Translations under genes and position numbers: made by a program
Source: an uncultured Eubacterium sp.
GTDB lineage: Bacteria; Bacillota; Clostridia; Oscillospirales; Acutalibacteraceae
Reading direction: 5' to 3'
Assembly (NCBI GenBank): GCA_945979635.1
Contig: CAMFPZ010000015.1
Span: 1 to 10,803, forward strand
DNA length: 10,803 nucleotides
The notes under the pieces: model-generated
What the model was told of the DNA's origin: nothing
What the model saw: the letters and a program-made list of their open reading frames with translations, nothing else
Databases searched by the model: none
Shown here: positions 1-7,692 of the stretch, in pieces
How the letters are laid out: every line of letters starts with the position of its first letter
Numbering within the stretch: the first letter of the stretch is position 1

Positions 1-29
1 TTTACATTTAGCACTAAAAATAAAATAAT
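1..29 (+). promoter_or_regulatory. candidate sigma-A promoter for the radical SAM gene
   Basis: TTTACA at 1-6 and AATAAT at 24-29 each match 5 of 6 bases of the -35 and -10 consensus and are separated by 17 bases. Transcription would start near position 36, giving a leader of about 70 bases. The region is AT-rich, so a chance match is possible, and the upstream context is cut off by the window edge. Confidence 0.4.
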
Positions 30-49
30 ATTTTTTGATGAAATGAAAC

Positions 50-85
50 GGGAATGATATGAAGCCTTGGCAGCATATCCTTCCC
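50..85 (+). other. imperfect leader hairpin upstream of the radical SAM gene
   Basis: GGGAA (50-54) pairs with TTCCC (81-85). After one mismatch (55 with 80), GATATG (56-61) pairs with CATATC (74-79), enclosing a 12-base loop. The structure lies between the candidate promoter and the Shine-Dalgarno AGAGAGG at 96-102, which stays unpaired. It may stabilise the mRNA or be regulatory; no known riboswitch class is recognised. Confidence 0.35.
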
Positions 86-109
86 TATCATAATCAGAGA
101 GGTTGAATT

Positions 110-1537
110 ATGTCATTTAAGGAAAAGGCTACTACTTTTGTTGTGAAAAAAGCAGTAAAGTATGCCAGAAAAGATTTTGATAAAAACGCCCCGAAAATTT
201 TGAGTATCGTTGAAAAGGCAGATGTTAAGCGAGTTAATCGTTCAACATATGCAGGTCTCCACAAGGTTATGGACGACCCTAACAACAACTGGATGCGTTT
301 TGCAAAGGATTTGATTTGTAACACAGACGAGCATGTTGTAAACAAGCTCATTCCGCCTTTGATGAATATTGCCATCAACAGCTACACAAAGAGAATGGCA
401 TCCATCGAAAAGTACGGATGTAATGTACCTTGGGCTATTCTTATGGACCCAACGGCAGCCTGCAACCTAAAATGTAAAGGCTGCTGGGCAGCAGAATACG
501 GTCACACAAGCAGTCTTTCATACGACGATTTGTCCAGAATAATTCGTCAGGGCAAGGAGCTTGGTACATATATGTACCTCTATACAGGCGGTGAGCCTAC
601 AATGCGTAGAGCAGACCTTATGAGAATCTGTCGCGAAAATCCCGATTGTGCATTTTTAAGCTTCACTAACGGAACGCTTATCGACGACAGCTTTGCTGAC
701 GAAATTCGCGAGGTTGGTAACTTCTACCCTGCATTTTCTATCGAAGGCTACGAGGAGGAAAACGACTTCCGCCGTGGCGAGGGCACATTCCAAAAATGCA
801 CCGCCGCTATGAAGAGACTAAAGGACAGAGGTGTTCCGTTTGGTGCTTCTCTTTGCTACACAAGCAAAAATACAGAAGTTCTTGCCTCCGACGAATATAT
901 GGATTGGCTAATTGAACAGGGCGTAAAATTCGCTTGGTTCTTCACCTATATGCCAACAGGCAACGGTGCCGTAACAGAGCTTATGGTTAGCCCTGAACAG
1001 CGTGCACTTATGTACAAGAAGATGCACGAATGGAGAAAAACAAAGTCTATATTTGCTCTCGATTTCTGGAACGACGGCGAATATGTTCAAGGCTGTATTG
1101 CAGGCGGAAGACATTATTTCCACATTAACTCTAATGGTGACTGTGAGCCTTGTGCGTTCGTTCATTACTCAAATGTAAATATTAAGGAATGCTCCGTACT
1201 CGAGGCACTCCAAAGTCCGTTGTTTATGGCTTACAAGCGTAATCAGCCGTTCTCAAACAATATGCTTCGTCCCTGTCCTGTACTTGACAATCCGGGTGCA
1301 ATCAGCAAGATGGTTGCCGAAACAGGTGCTCATTCAACAGAAATGCAGCATCCCGAAAGTGCAAATGCCCTTTTCGACAAAACCATTTCTGCGGCTCAGG
1401 CTTGGAAAATCAAGGCTGACGAGCTCTTCGACAGAGATGAGTACATCTCGAAGCATGTTAAGGACGAAAATATGTACAACTACGAAAAAGACGATTCCGA
1501 AAGAGAATTCTCCGAATTTGAAAAGACTGAAGCATAA
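110..1537 (+). CDS. radical SAM/SPASM-type protein, substrate unknown
   Basis: A 475-residue cytoplasmic iron-sulfur protein. The cluster motif CNLKCKGC has cysteines at residues 118, 122 and 125, the CX3CX2C arrangement that binds the 4Fe-4S cluster cleaving S-adenosylmethionine to start radical chemistry. YTGGEP, the SAM-contacting GGE motif, follows at about residue 158. A second cysteine group (C329, C345, C348, C361, C389), including NGDCEPC, resembles a SPASM or twitch domain carrying auxiliary clusters. About 95 N-terminal residues and a charged tail of about 60 residues are extra to the core. The ATG is set by AGAGAGG seven bases upstream. Radical SAM/SPASM proteins often mature peptides or enzymes, but no small precursor gene lies in the flanking DNA visible here. 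Similar unassigned proteins are, from memory, common in Clostridia. The fold is sure; the reaction is unknown. Confidence 0.93.
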   Translation: MSFKEKATTFVVKKAVKYARKDFDKNAPKILSIVEKADVKRVNRSTYAGLHKVMDDPNNNWMRFAKDLICNTDEHVVNKLIPPLMNIAINSYTKRMASIEKYGCNVPWAILMDPTAACNLKCKGCWAAEYGHTSSLSYDDLSRIIRQGKELGTYMYLYTGGEPTMRRADLMRICRENPDCAFLSFTNGTLIDDSFADEIREVGNFYPAFSIEGYEEENDFRRGEGTFQKCTAAMKRLKDRGVPFGASLCYTSKNTEVLASDEYMDWLIEQGVKFAWFFTYMPTGNGAVTELMVSPEQRALMYKKMHEWRKTKSIFALDFWNDGEYVQGCIAGGRHYFHINSNGDCEPCAFVHYSNVNIKECSVLEALQSPLFMAYKRNQPFSNNMLRPCPVLDNPGAISKMVAETGAHSTEMQHPESANALFDKTISAAQAWKIKADELFDRDEYISKHVKDENMYNYEKDDSEREFSEFEKTEA

Positions 1538-1551
1538 TAATTTGCAAACAC

Positions 1552-1586
1552 TTTAAAGGGCATATCTCGAAGATATGCCCTTTAAG
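1552..1586 (+). terminator. hairpin after the radical SAM gene, probable terminator
   Basis: A perfect 15-bp stem, TTAAAGGGCATATCT (1553-1567) with its complement at 1571-1585, has a CGA loop and a possible extra wobble pair at its base. It starts 15 bases after the stop codon. The run after the stem is not T-rich (GACCATC), so termination may be partial, or the hairpin may act as a 3' stabiliser. It lies directly before the next gene's leader. Confidence 0.6.
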
Positions 1587-1619
1587 ACCATCTATAAGTA
1601 TCTGTAAAGGAATAAAAAA

Positions 1620-2879
1620 ATGAACACTACCTTACTAATCATAATGATAATACTTGTTTTCTTTTCTGCCTTTTTTTCATCGGCGGAAACGGCATTTTCA
1701 TCGTTAAACAAGGTTAAGCTTCGAGCTTCAATCCGCGAAGGAAACGCAAAAAGGATTGAGCGTACACTGAAGCTTGCAGAAAACTATGATATGGTTTTGT
1801 CAACAATATTGATAGGCAACAACATAGTAAATATTGCCTCAACATCAATTGCAACTCTGTTTTTCACAGGTCTCGTCGGCGACAACAGCGACCTCGGTGC
1901 AACGATAAGCACCATTGTTATGACAATAATAGTGCTCATCTTCGGAGAAGTAACGCCAAAAACCATAGCAAAGGAAAAGGCGGAGCCATATTCCATAATC
2001 ATCACCCCTGTTCTCACAGCATTCGTTTTCATTTTTTATCCACTTAACCTACTGTTCAGAGGATGGAAGCTCCTGCTCAACAAAGCGTTTGGACTCGGAA
2101 AATTTGATACCGTAACCGAAGAAGAATTGAAAACATATGTAGACGAGGCTCATACAGGCGGTGAAATAGACGAAAACGAAAGCGAGCTCATTCGTTCATC
2201 CATCGAATTCGACGACCTTTATGTAGGAGATATTCTCACACCGAGAGTTGATGTTGAAGCAGTCGAAAAATACGAAAAGCTTTCCGAAATCGAAAAGGTC
2301 TTCAAGGCATCCGGTTACAGCCGACTGCCTGTTTATATCGACGACATCGACAATATCGTCGGCGTCATTCACCACAGAGATTTTGAAGACATTCGTTTCA
2401 GGGGGCTCAAGTCTCTGCGAACAATAATTAAGCCTGCCCCAACCGTCAGCCCCGACACAAAAATCAGCAAGCTTCTTCGAGTATTACAAAAGAACAAAAC
2501 TCATCTTGCCGTTGTTGTTGACGAATTCGGCGGCACGGAGGGAATCGTAACGCTCGAGGATATTATCGAAGAGCTTGTCGGCGAAATTTGGGACGAACAC
2601 GACGAGGTAGAAATTGATATTCAGGAAATAAATGAAAATGAATATATCGTAGACGGAATCGCGAGTCTAGATGATGTTTTTGAATATTTCGATGTAGAAG
2701 ATAAAGAGTCGGATGTGACCACCCTAAACGGCTGGATTATGGAGCATACGGAGAAAATACCCGAAGTCGGCGACAGCTTTAAATACGGAAATCTAACATT
2801 TGAGGTTATTGAAATTGACGGAAGGCGTGCCGGCAAGGTAAAAGTTACAAGAAATTCGGTAGAAAAGATCGAGGAATAA
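1620..2879 (+). CDS. CNNM/CorC (HlyC)-family CBS-domain membrane protein
   Basis: A 419-residue inner-membrane protein of the family linked to magnesium or other divalent cation transport or resistance, often annotated as hemolysin-like. An N-terminal DUF21/CNNM membrane domain (about residues 1-190) carries the family signatures SSAETAFSSLN (from residue 20), IGNNIVN (about 65-71) and FGEVTPKT (108-115). A pair of CBS domains follows (about 205-325), with LTPR, YSRLPVY and DEFGGTEG (from residue 301), then a C-terminal CorC_HlyC domain (about 340-415). The length is typical. The start is fixed by AAAGGA at 1606-1611, eight bases before the ATG. It leads a run of closely spaced genes; its final codons carry the Shine-Dalgarno for pth. 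The domain architecture is certain, the transported ion is not, and a haemolytic role is unlikely. Confidence 0.92.
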   Translation: MNTTLLIIMIILVFFSAFFSSAETAFSSLNKVKLRASIREGNAKRIERTLKLAENYDMVLSTILIGNNIVNIASTSIATLFFTGLVGDNSDLGATISTIVMTIIVLIFGEVTPKTIAKEKAEPYSIIITPVLTAFVFIFYPLNLLFRGWKLLLNKAFGLGKFDTVTEEELKTYVDEAHTGGEIDENESELIRSSIEFDDLYVGDILTPRVDVEAVEKYEKLSEIEKVFKASGYSRLPVYIDDIDNIVGVIHHRDFEDIRFRGLKSLRTIIKPAPTVSPDTKISKLLRVLQKNKTHLAVVVDEFGGTEGIVTLEDIIEELVGEIWDEHDEVEIDIQEINENEYIVDGIASLDDVFEYFDVEDKESDVTTLNGWIMEHTEKIPEVGDSFKYGNLTFEVIEIDGRRAGKVKVTRNSVEKIEE

Positions 2880-2882
2880 ATA

Positions 2883-3473
2883 ATGTTTGGTTTCAAAAGA
2901 GGTAAAATAGAATATATTATTGCAGGATTAGGTAACCCCGGTCCGAAATATGCCGACACAAGACATAATGCCGGCTTCAAGGCTATCGACCTGCTCGCAA
3001 AGCAAAATGGCTTTGAAATAAAGAAATCAAAATTCAAATCTCTCATTGCGGACGAAATGATTGCCGGCAAGCGTTGTCTCATTATGAAGCCGCAAACTAT
3101 GATGAACCTGAGCGGAGAGGCTATATTCGAAGCGGCAGATTATTATAATATTTCCGACGAAAACATAATAGTAATATATGACGACATCAGCTTGGATATA
3201 GGAAAAATCCGAATTCGAAGAAAAGGCAGTGCGGGCGGTCATAACGGAATAAAGAGCATTATTTCTTGTCTCGGCTCGGAGAATTTTCCGAGAGTAAAAA
3301 TAGGCGTAGACAAGAAACCGGATGCAAGAACAGACCTTGCCGCTTGGGTGCTGGGCAATTTTCCAAAGGAAAAGGAATCGGAGTTGAATACAGCACTCGA
3401 AAACGCTGTGAGCTCTATAGAACTGATGGTAAATGGCGAAACCGATGAAGCAATGAATAAATATAACAGTTAG
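2883..3473 (+). CDS. pth: peptidyl-tRNA hydrolase
   Basis: A 196-residue cytoplasmic enzyme that cleaves peptides from peptidyl-tRNAs released prematurely from the ribosome, recycling the tRNA. The bacterial Pth signatures are intact: GLGNPGPKYADTRHNAGF gives N18 and the catalytic H28, MMNLSG gives N75, D100 corresponds to the active-site aspartate, and GGHNG gives N121 (equivalents of E. coli N10, H20, N68, D93, N114). A short extension of about seven residues precedes the conserved core. The gene begins three bases after the preceding stop, with GAGG at 2871-2874 as ribosome binding site, and ends seven bases before mfd. The pth-mfd neighbourhood is conserved in Firmicutes; in Bacillus the same gene is also called spoVC. 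Confidence 0.97.
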   Translation: MFGFKRGKIEYIIAGLGNPGPKYADTRHNAGFKAIDLLAKQNGFEIKKSKFKSLIADEMIAGKRCLIMKPQTMMNLSGEAIFEAADYYNISDENIIVIYDDISLDIGKIRIRRKGSAGGHNGIKSIISCLGSENFPRVKIGVDKKPDARTDLAAWVLGNFPKEKESELNTALENAVSSIELMVNGETDEAMNKYNS

Positions 3474-3480
3474 GTAAAAT

Positions 3481-6400
3481 ATGAGTTGTTTTTCCGAAAT
3501 ACTAAACAAAGATAACGAATTTTCAGGGCTTATCTCTGCAATTCGGAGCAAGAACTCACCCGTAGGTGCAATAGGATTGCCGGATATAAACAAAATGCAT
3601 GTAATCCACTCTCTATGTGAGGAAACAGGCAAAAAGGCATTTGTAATTGTACCTGATGAAGCGAGTGCAATAAGAGCATATGAAGATTTATCGGCACTTA
3701 CCGATAGTGTATTATACTATCCGAAGCGTGAGTTCACCTTTCTTGATGTTGAGGGAATCAGCCGCGAATTCGAGCATATAAGGCTTGGCGTGCTATCGAA
3801 AATACTCAAGAATGATTACAAAATCGTCGTTGCGTCAGTCGGTGCGGCGTGTCAGCTTACTATGCCGCCGCAATCACTAATCGACCGAAGCTTCTCGATA
3901 AACGAGGGTGACGAGATAAATATTGAACAAATCACACAAAGGCTGATAAAGGCAGGATATTCACGGTATGACCAGGTTGACGGAACAAGCCAATTCAGCA
4001 TTCGAGGCGGCCTTTTGGACATATTCCCTCCGGGTGCAGATGAGCCTGTAAGAATCGAGCTTTGGGGCGACACAGTCGACAGCATAGCAAAATTCGACAT
4101 CTCAACTCAACGCCGAAACGATATGGTAAAAAGCATTGATATTATTCCTGCAACAGAGGTTCTCTTTGCAACAAAGGAGGAGCAGTCGAAAAAAATCGAC
4201 GAGCTTGCTTCCTCCCTCAAGGGCAAGGCGATAAAGGCTCGCGAAAGGCTCTATGCAGATTCCGACAGACTCAAGCAGGGCTTAAATCTCCATTGCAACG
4301 ACAAATATCTTCCTCTAGCCTACGAAAGCAAGGGCGGATTGTTCGATTATTTCGAGGGCTTGTTGTTTGCCTGCGAAAGTTCTAAATGCAAGGAAAGATG
4401 CGAAAGCCAGAGCAAGCTGTTTCTCGAAGATATAAAATGGCTGGTTGAAGATGGCGTTATTTGCAAGGGACTCGACAGGTATATTTTAGATTTTACCGAC
4501 CTCTGCGACAAGTACGCCGAGCATAACGCAATATATCTCGACAGTCTGCCAAGAGGAAGCTTCGATACTCCGATTTCGCATCTTGCAAGCTTCAAATGTC
4601 AAAGCTTCAATACCTGGAGCGGAACTCTAACCCAGCTCAAGGAGGAGCTGTTTCCTCTCGTAAAAACAAAATATGCAATTTGTATTTTGGCAGGAACCAC
4701 TCGTTCGGCAAAGGCACTTGCATTCGACCTCGACGAGCAGGGATATACAGCGACATATTGTGAAAAGCCACCGACTCAATTCAGCCACGGAATGATTACA
4801 GTGCTCTCGGGAACGACCTCGGCAGGCTTTCAGCTTTCATCATGCAAATTCGCACTCATCACCTACGGCAAGGTAAATAATTCCAAAAAAAAGCACAAGC
4901 ATTTCAGCTCAAAGGACGCAGTTCATTCACTCGATGAGCTGACTGTCGGCGATTATATTGTTCATAATATCCACGGAATCGGTATTTTTCAAGGTATAAA
5001 TTCGCTTGATATAGATAATGTAAACAAGGATTATATCAAAATCAGCTACGCAAAGGGCGACACACTCTATGTACCTGTTACACAGCTTGATTTAGTTTCG
5101 AAATACATCGGTCCGAAAGATGACAGCAAGGTAAAAATCAGCCGTCTCGGAACAGGCGATTGGAGCAAAACAAAATCAAAGGTCAAGGCTTCACTTCAGG
5201 ATATGGCAAAGGAGCTTATCGCTCTCTATTCAAAGAGAATGAGCACAAAGGGCTATGCCTTCAGCGAGGACACTGATATGCAAAGAGATTTTGAGCTTCG
5301 CTTCGCGTACGATGAAACAGAGGACCAGCTTCGCTGTATAGACGAAATTAAGTGCGATATGGAAAAGCCAAACCCAATGGACAGATTGCTCTGCGGCGAT
5401 GTCGGCTTCGGAAAGACAGAGGTTGCTCTGCGAGCGGCATTCAAATGCATTGGAGACGGAAAGCAATGTGCCATTCTCGTTCCTACCACTGTTCTGGCAA
5501 TGCAGCATTTCCAAACGGCTCTCAACAGGATGGAGGCATTCCCTGTCAAAATTGAAATGTTAAGCCGTTTTGTGTCTCCGACAAAACAAAAGGAAATACT
5601 AAAGGAGCTTGAGCAAGGCAGGGTTGACCTGCTTATCGGTACCCACAGAATCTTCGGTCAGGATATAAGGTTCAATGATTTAGGCTTGCTCATAGTTGAC
5701 GAGGAGCAACGCTTCGGTGTTGCACAAAAGGAAAAAATCAAGGAACGCTTCCCGAAGGTCGATGTTCTTACTCTATCGGCAACGCCTATTCCGAGAACGC
5801 TCAATATGGCGATGACAGGAATAAGAGATATGAGTCTGCTGGAGGAAGCACCGGGTGACAGAAAGCCCGTTCAAACCTATGTGCTGGAATACGATTTCGG
5901 CATACTGATTGAAGCTATGGAAAAGGAGCTTAATCGCGGAGGTCAATGCTACTATTTACACAACGATATTGACTCCATAAATCACATAGCTACAAAAATC
6001 AAAAAAGAAATTCCCGATGCTAATGTCGGCATTGCACACGGACAAATGAGCGAGGAGCAGTTGTCGGATGTTTGGCAAAAGCTGATTAACAGCGAAATAG
6101 ATATTCTCGTTTGTACAACCATTATTGAAACCGGAATTGATGTTGCGAATGTCAACACTCTGATAATCGAGGATGCAAACAAGCTAGGCTTGGCACAGCT
6201 TCACCAAATCAGAGGACGAGTCGGACGCAGCAGCAGACGGGCATATGCATATTTCACCTTCTCAAAGGGCAGAGAGCTTACGGATATTGCCCAAAAGCGA
6301 CTCGAGGCAATACGCGAATACACCGAATTTGGTTCAGGCTTCAAAATCGCTATGCGAGACCTCGAAATCCGAGGTGCCGGCTCGCTTCTCGGCAATAAGC

Positions 6401-6948
6401 AGCATGGGCATATGGAAAGTGTCGGCTACGATATGTACATCAAGCTACTCGAACAGGCAGTCAGCGAGGAAAAGGGCGAGACAGTTGCGGACGAAAAAGA
6501 ACAGGATTGTCTTATTGACCTGCCGATTGATGCAGGAATTCCTGTTTCGTATATAAACTCAACTCCTCAAAGGCTGGATATGTACAAGGCTATTGCAAAA
6601 ATCCGTTGCGTCGAAGAAGCAAATGATGTTTACGACGAGCTTACCGACAGATTCGGCGTACCTCCGTCAAGTGTATACGGACTCGTTGAAATCGCTCTGC
6701 TTCGAAACACGGCACAAAAGCTCGGAATATACGAAATCAAACAAATCGGAATAAATGTAAGATTCTTCCTAAATGATGTAAAAACAGAATATTTGCTTGC
6801 ACTCCACGAAAAAATGAGGTCACGGGCAAAGCTGAATTCGGGAAAGAAAACCTATATTTCAGTCGAAACCATCGGCGGCGACACTATAGGATGTGTAAAG
6901 GACACTCTAAAAATATTAGACGAATCTATTGCACACAAAAATGAATAA
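3481..6948 (+). CDS. mfd: transcription-repair coupling factor Mfd
   Basis: An 1155-residue DNA translocase, close to the 1148 residues of the E. coli protein. It pushes RNA polymerase stalled at DNA lesions off the template and recruits UvrA for nucleotide excision repair. Domains in order are an N-terminal UvrB-like module (about 1-350), a linker, a CarD-like RNA polymerase interaction domain (about 484-550), a superfamily 2 translocase, and the C-terminal TRCF domain (about 1000-1120). Visible motifs are Walker A GDVGFGKT (639-646), Walker B DEEQR (740-744), LSATPIPRTL (from 765), TIIETGIDV (880-888) and QIRGRVGR (909-916). No frameshift or truncation is visible. The Shine-Dalgarno is short (TAGG) and overlaps the pth stop codon, which suggests translation coupled to pth. 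The stop lies 41 bases before the next gene, after which a hairpin forms. Confidence 0.98.
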   Translation: MSCFSEILNKDNEFSGLISAIRSKNSPVGAIGLPDINKMHVIHSLCEETGKKAFVIVPDEASAIRAYEDLSALTDSVLYYPKREFTFLDVEGISREFEHIRLGVLSKILKNDYKIVVASVGAACQLTMPPQSLIDRSFSINEGDEINIEQITQRLIKAGYSRYDQVDGTSQFSIRGGLLDIFPPGADEPVRIELWGDTVDSIAKFDISTQRRNDMVKSIDIIPATEVLFATKEEQSKKIDELASSLKGKAIKARERLYADSDRLKQGLNLHCNDKYLPLAYESKGGLFDYFEGLLFACESSKCKERCESQSKLFLEDIKWLVEDGVICKGLDRYILDFTDLCDKYAEHNAIYLDSLPRGSFDTPISHLASFKCQSFNTWSGTLTQLKEELFPLVKTKYAICILAGTTRSAKALAFDLDEQGYTATYCEKPPTQFSHGMITVLSGTTSAGFQLSSCKFALITYGKVNNSKKKHKHFSSKDAVHSLDELTVGDYIVHNIHGIGIFQGINSLDIDNVNKDYIKISYAKGDTLYVPVTQLDLVSKYIGPKDDSKVKISRLGTGDWSKTKSKVKASLQDMAKELIALYSKRMSTKGYAFSEDTDMQRDFELRFAYDETEDQLRCIDEIKCDMEKPNPMDRLLCGDVGFGKTEVALRAAFKCIGDGKQCAILVPTTVLAMQHFQTALNRMEAFPVKIEMLSRFVSPTKQKEILKELEQGRVDLLIGTHRIFGQDIRFNDLGLLIVDEEQRFGVAQKEKIKERFPKVDVLTLSATPIPRTLNMAMTGIRDMSLLEEAPGDRKPVQTYVLEYDFGILIEAMEKELNRGGQCYYLHNDIDSINHIATKIKKEIPDANVGIAHGQMSEEQLSDVWQKLINSEIDILVCTTIIETGIDVANVNTLIIEDANKLGLAQLHQIRGRVGRSSRRAYAYFTFSKGRELTDIAQKRLEAIREYTEFGSGFKIAMRDLEIRGAGSLLGNKQHGHMESVGYDMYIKLLEQAVSEEKGETVADEKEQDCLIDLPIDAGIPVSYINSTPQRLDMYKAIAKIRCVEEANDVYDELTDRFGVPPSSVYGLVEIALLRNTAQKLGIYEIKQIGINVRFFLNDVKTEYLLALHEKMRSRAKLNSGKKTYISVETIGGDTIGCVKDTLKILDESIAHKNE
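6911..6939 (+). promoter_or_regulatory. weak sigma-E-like (sporulation) promoter candidate
   Basis: AAATATT at 6911-6917 and CACACAAA at 6932-6939, separated by 14 bases, match 6 of 7 and 6 of 8 positions of the B. subtilis sigma-E pattern KMATATT-N14/15-CATACAMT. The elements lie inside the 3' end of mfd, and a transcript would start near 6946, just before the hairpin in front of the SpoIIQ-like gene. The match is in AT-rich coding DNA and could be coincidence. Confidence 0.22.
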
Positions 6949-6953
6949 AACAA

Positions 6954-6985
6954 AGCACCTCGGTTAATACTCTAATCGAGGTGTT
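6954..6985 (+). promoter_or_regulatory. hairpin that pairs the Shine-Dalgarno of the SpoIIQ-like gene
   Basis: The arm 6954-6966 (AGCACCTCGGTTA) pairs with 6973-6985 (TAATCGAGGTGTT) around the loop ATACTC: 13 bp including two G-T wobbles. The 3' arm contains GAGGTG (6978-6983), the ribosome binding site six bases before the ATG at 6990, so the folded RNA hides it. The stem begins five bases after the mfd stop codon. A weak intrinsic terminator is the alternative reading, but the following sequence is only modestly T-rich. Confidence 0.6.
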
Positions 6986-6989
6986 AATT

Positions 6990-7688
6990 ATGTCTGCATC
7001 AAATTACAGAAAAAAAGAAACCAAAAGTACAAAGGCATTATTTTCAATTATCTGTCTTTGCATTATTTCATTAGGACTCATAGTTTATTTTTCAACTACT
7101 AAGGAGAAAAATAATCCCGTAAATGAACCGACAACCATTGTAGAAACTACAGAAAAGGCGACCGATGTACAGCACGCAGTAACAGTCAAGGAGGACGAAT
7201 CCACAACCACGCAGGCAACCTCCACCGAAGAAACTACTGTACCGACTTCAATGCCGATTAGCGACAAAAACACTCCGTACAAAAGCTACTATCAATACCC
7301 TATCGGAGAAGAAGTAAAAAAGGGCTACACCCAAGAGCTTGTTATGGACAACACAATGGGCGACTTTCGAGCACACGCAGCAGTTGACTTTAGCGGAGCA
7401 GAGGGCGACGAGGTTATGGCTATCAACGACGGCTTGGTCACAGATGTCTATAACGACAGTAAATACGGCATCTGTGTAGAAATCGACCACGGCGGAGAAC
7501 TAGTTGCAAAATATTGCGGACTCGACAGTGCAAATGTAAAGCAGGGCGATTTAGTCAGTCTTGGAAATTCGATAGGTTCTCTGGGCAGGATTCCGTGTGA
7601 ATCAGCTGACGGAATTCATCTCCATCTCGTCACTCTAATAAGCTCAACGCCTGTAAATCCTCTCGATGTTATGGGAAAAACGGAGTAG
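6990..7688 (+). CDS. membrane-anchored SpoIIQ-like M23/LytM-domain protein
   Basis: A 232-residue protein with one N-terminal membrane helix (about 16-34), a threonine/glutamate-rich extracytoplasmic linker (about 36-92) and a C-terminal LytM (peptidase M23) domain (about 98-228). Zinc-ligand positions are kept: H129 and D133 in HAAVD, and H212 in the HLH motif (210-212). The catalytic histidine usually found in a Y-x-H-L motif is replaced: residues 175-178 read YCGL. SpoIIQ, which forms the forespore side of the SpoIIQ-SpoIIIAH channel during engulfment, has similarly degenerate LytM sites, and the IDHGG and IPCESADG...HLHL context resembles clostridial SpoIIQ. A structural or weak peptidoglycan-binding role is therefore more likely than strong endopeptidase activity. 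A GTG at 6981 is in frame but forms part of the Shine-Dalgarno, so the ATG at 6990 is chosen. The gene sits after pth-mfd, where Bacillus has spoVT. The sporulation role is inferred. Confidence 0.8.
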   Translation: MSASNYRKKETKSTKALFSIICLCIISLGLIVYFSTTKEKNNPVNEPTTIVETTEKATDVQHAVTVKEDESTTTQATSTEETTVPTSMPISDKNTPYKSYYQYPIGEEVKKGYTQELVMDNTMGDFRAHAAVDFSGAEGDEVMAINDGLVTDVYNDSKYGICVEIDHGGELVAKYCGLDSANVKQGDLVSLGNSIGSLGRIPCESADGIHLHLVTLISSTPVNPLDVMGKTE

Positions 7689-7692
7689 AAAA

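Noticed and set aside
1593..1598. TATAAG as a -10 element for the CNNM-family gene
   Set aside because: No acceptable -35 lies 16-18 bases upstream; that stretch is the 3' arm of the hairpin.
2621..3082. 153-codon antisense open frame over the CNNM-family and pth genes
   Set aside because: Same reasons: covered by real genes on the other strand, with no supporting signals.
3027..3632. 201-codon open frame antisense to pth and mfd
   Set aside because: It lies opposite two clearly conserved genes, has no ribosome binding site or recognisable domain, and is a shadow of their codon use.
4369..4404. Cysteine cluster (CX4CX3C) in the N-terminal part of Mfd as a metal site
   Set aside because: As far as I can recall, Mfd homologues have no conserved cysteines here, and no fourth ligand is obvious.
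6981..6983. GTG as the start of the SpoIIQ-like gene
   Set aside because: These bases are part of the GAGGTG Shine-Dalgarno; the ATG at 6990 has correct spacing from it.
7666..7668. ATG inside the M23 gene as start of the small protein
   Set aside because: There is no ribosome binding site before it; CGGAG at 7681-7685 supports the ATG at 7693.
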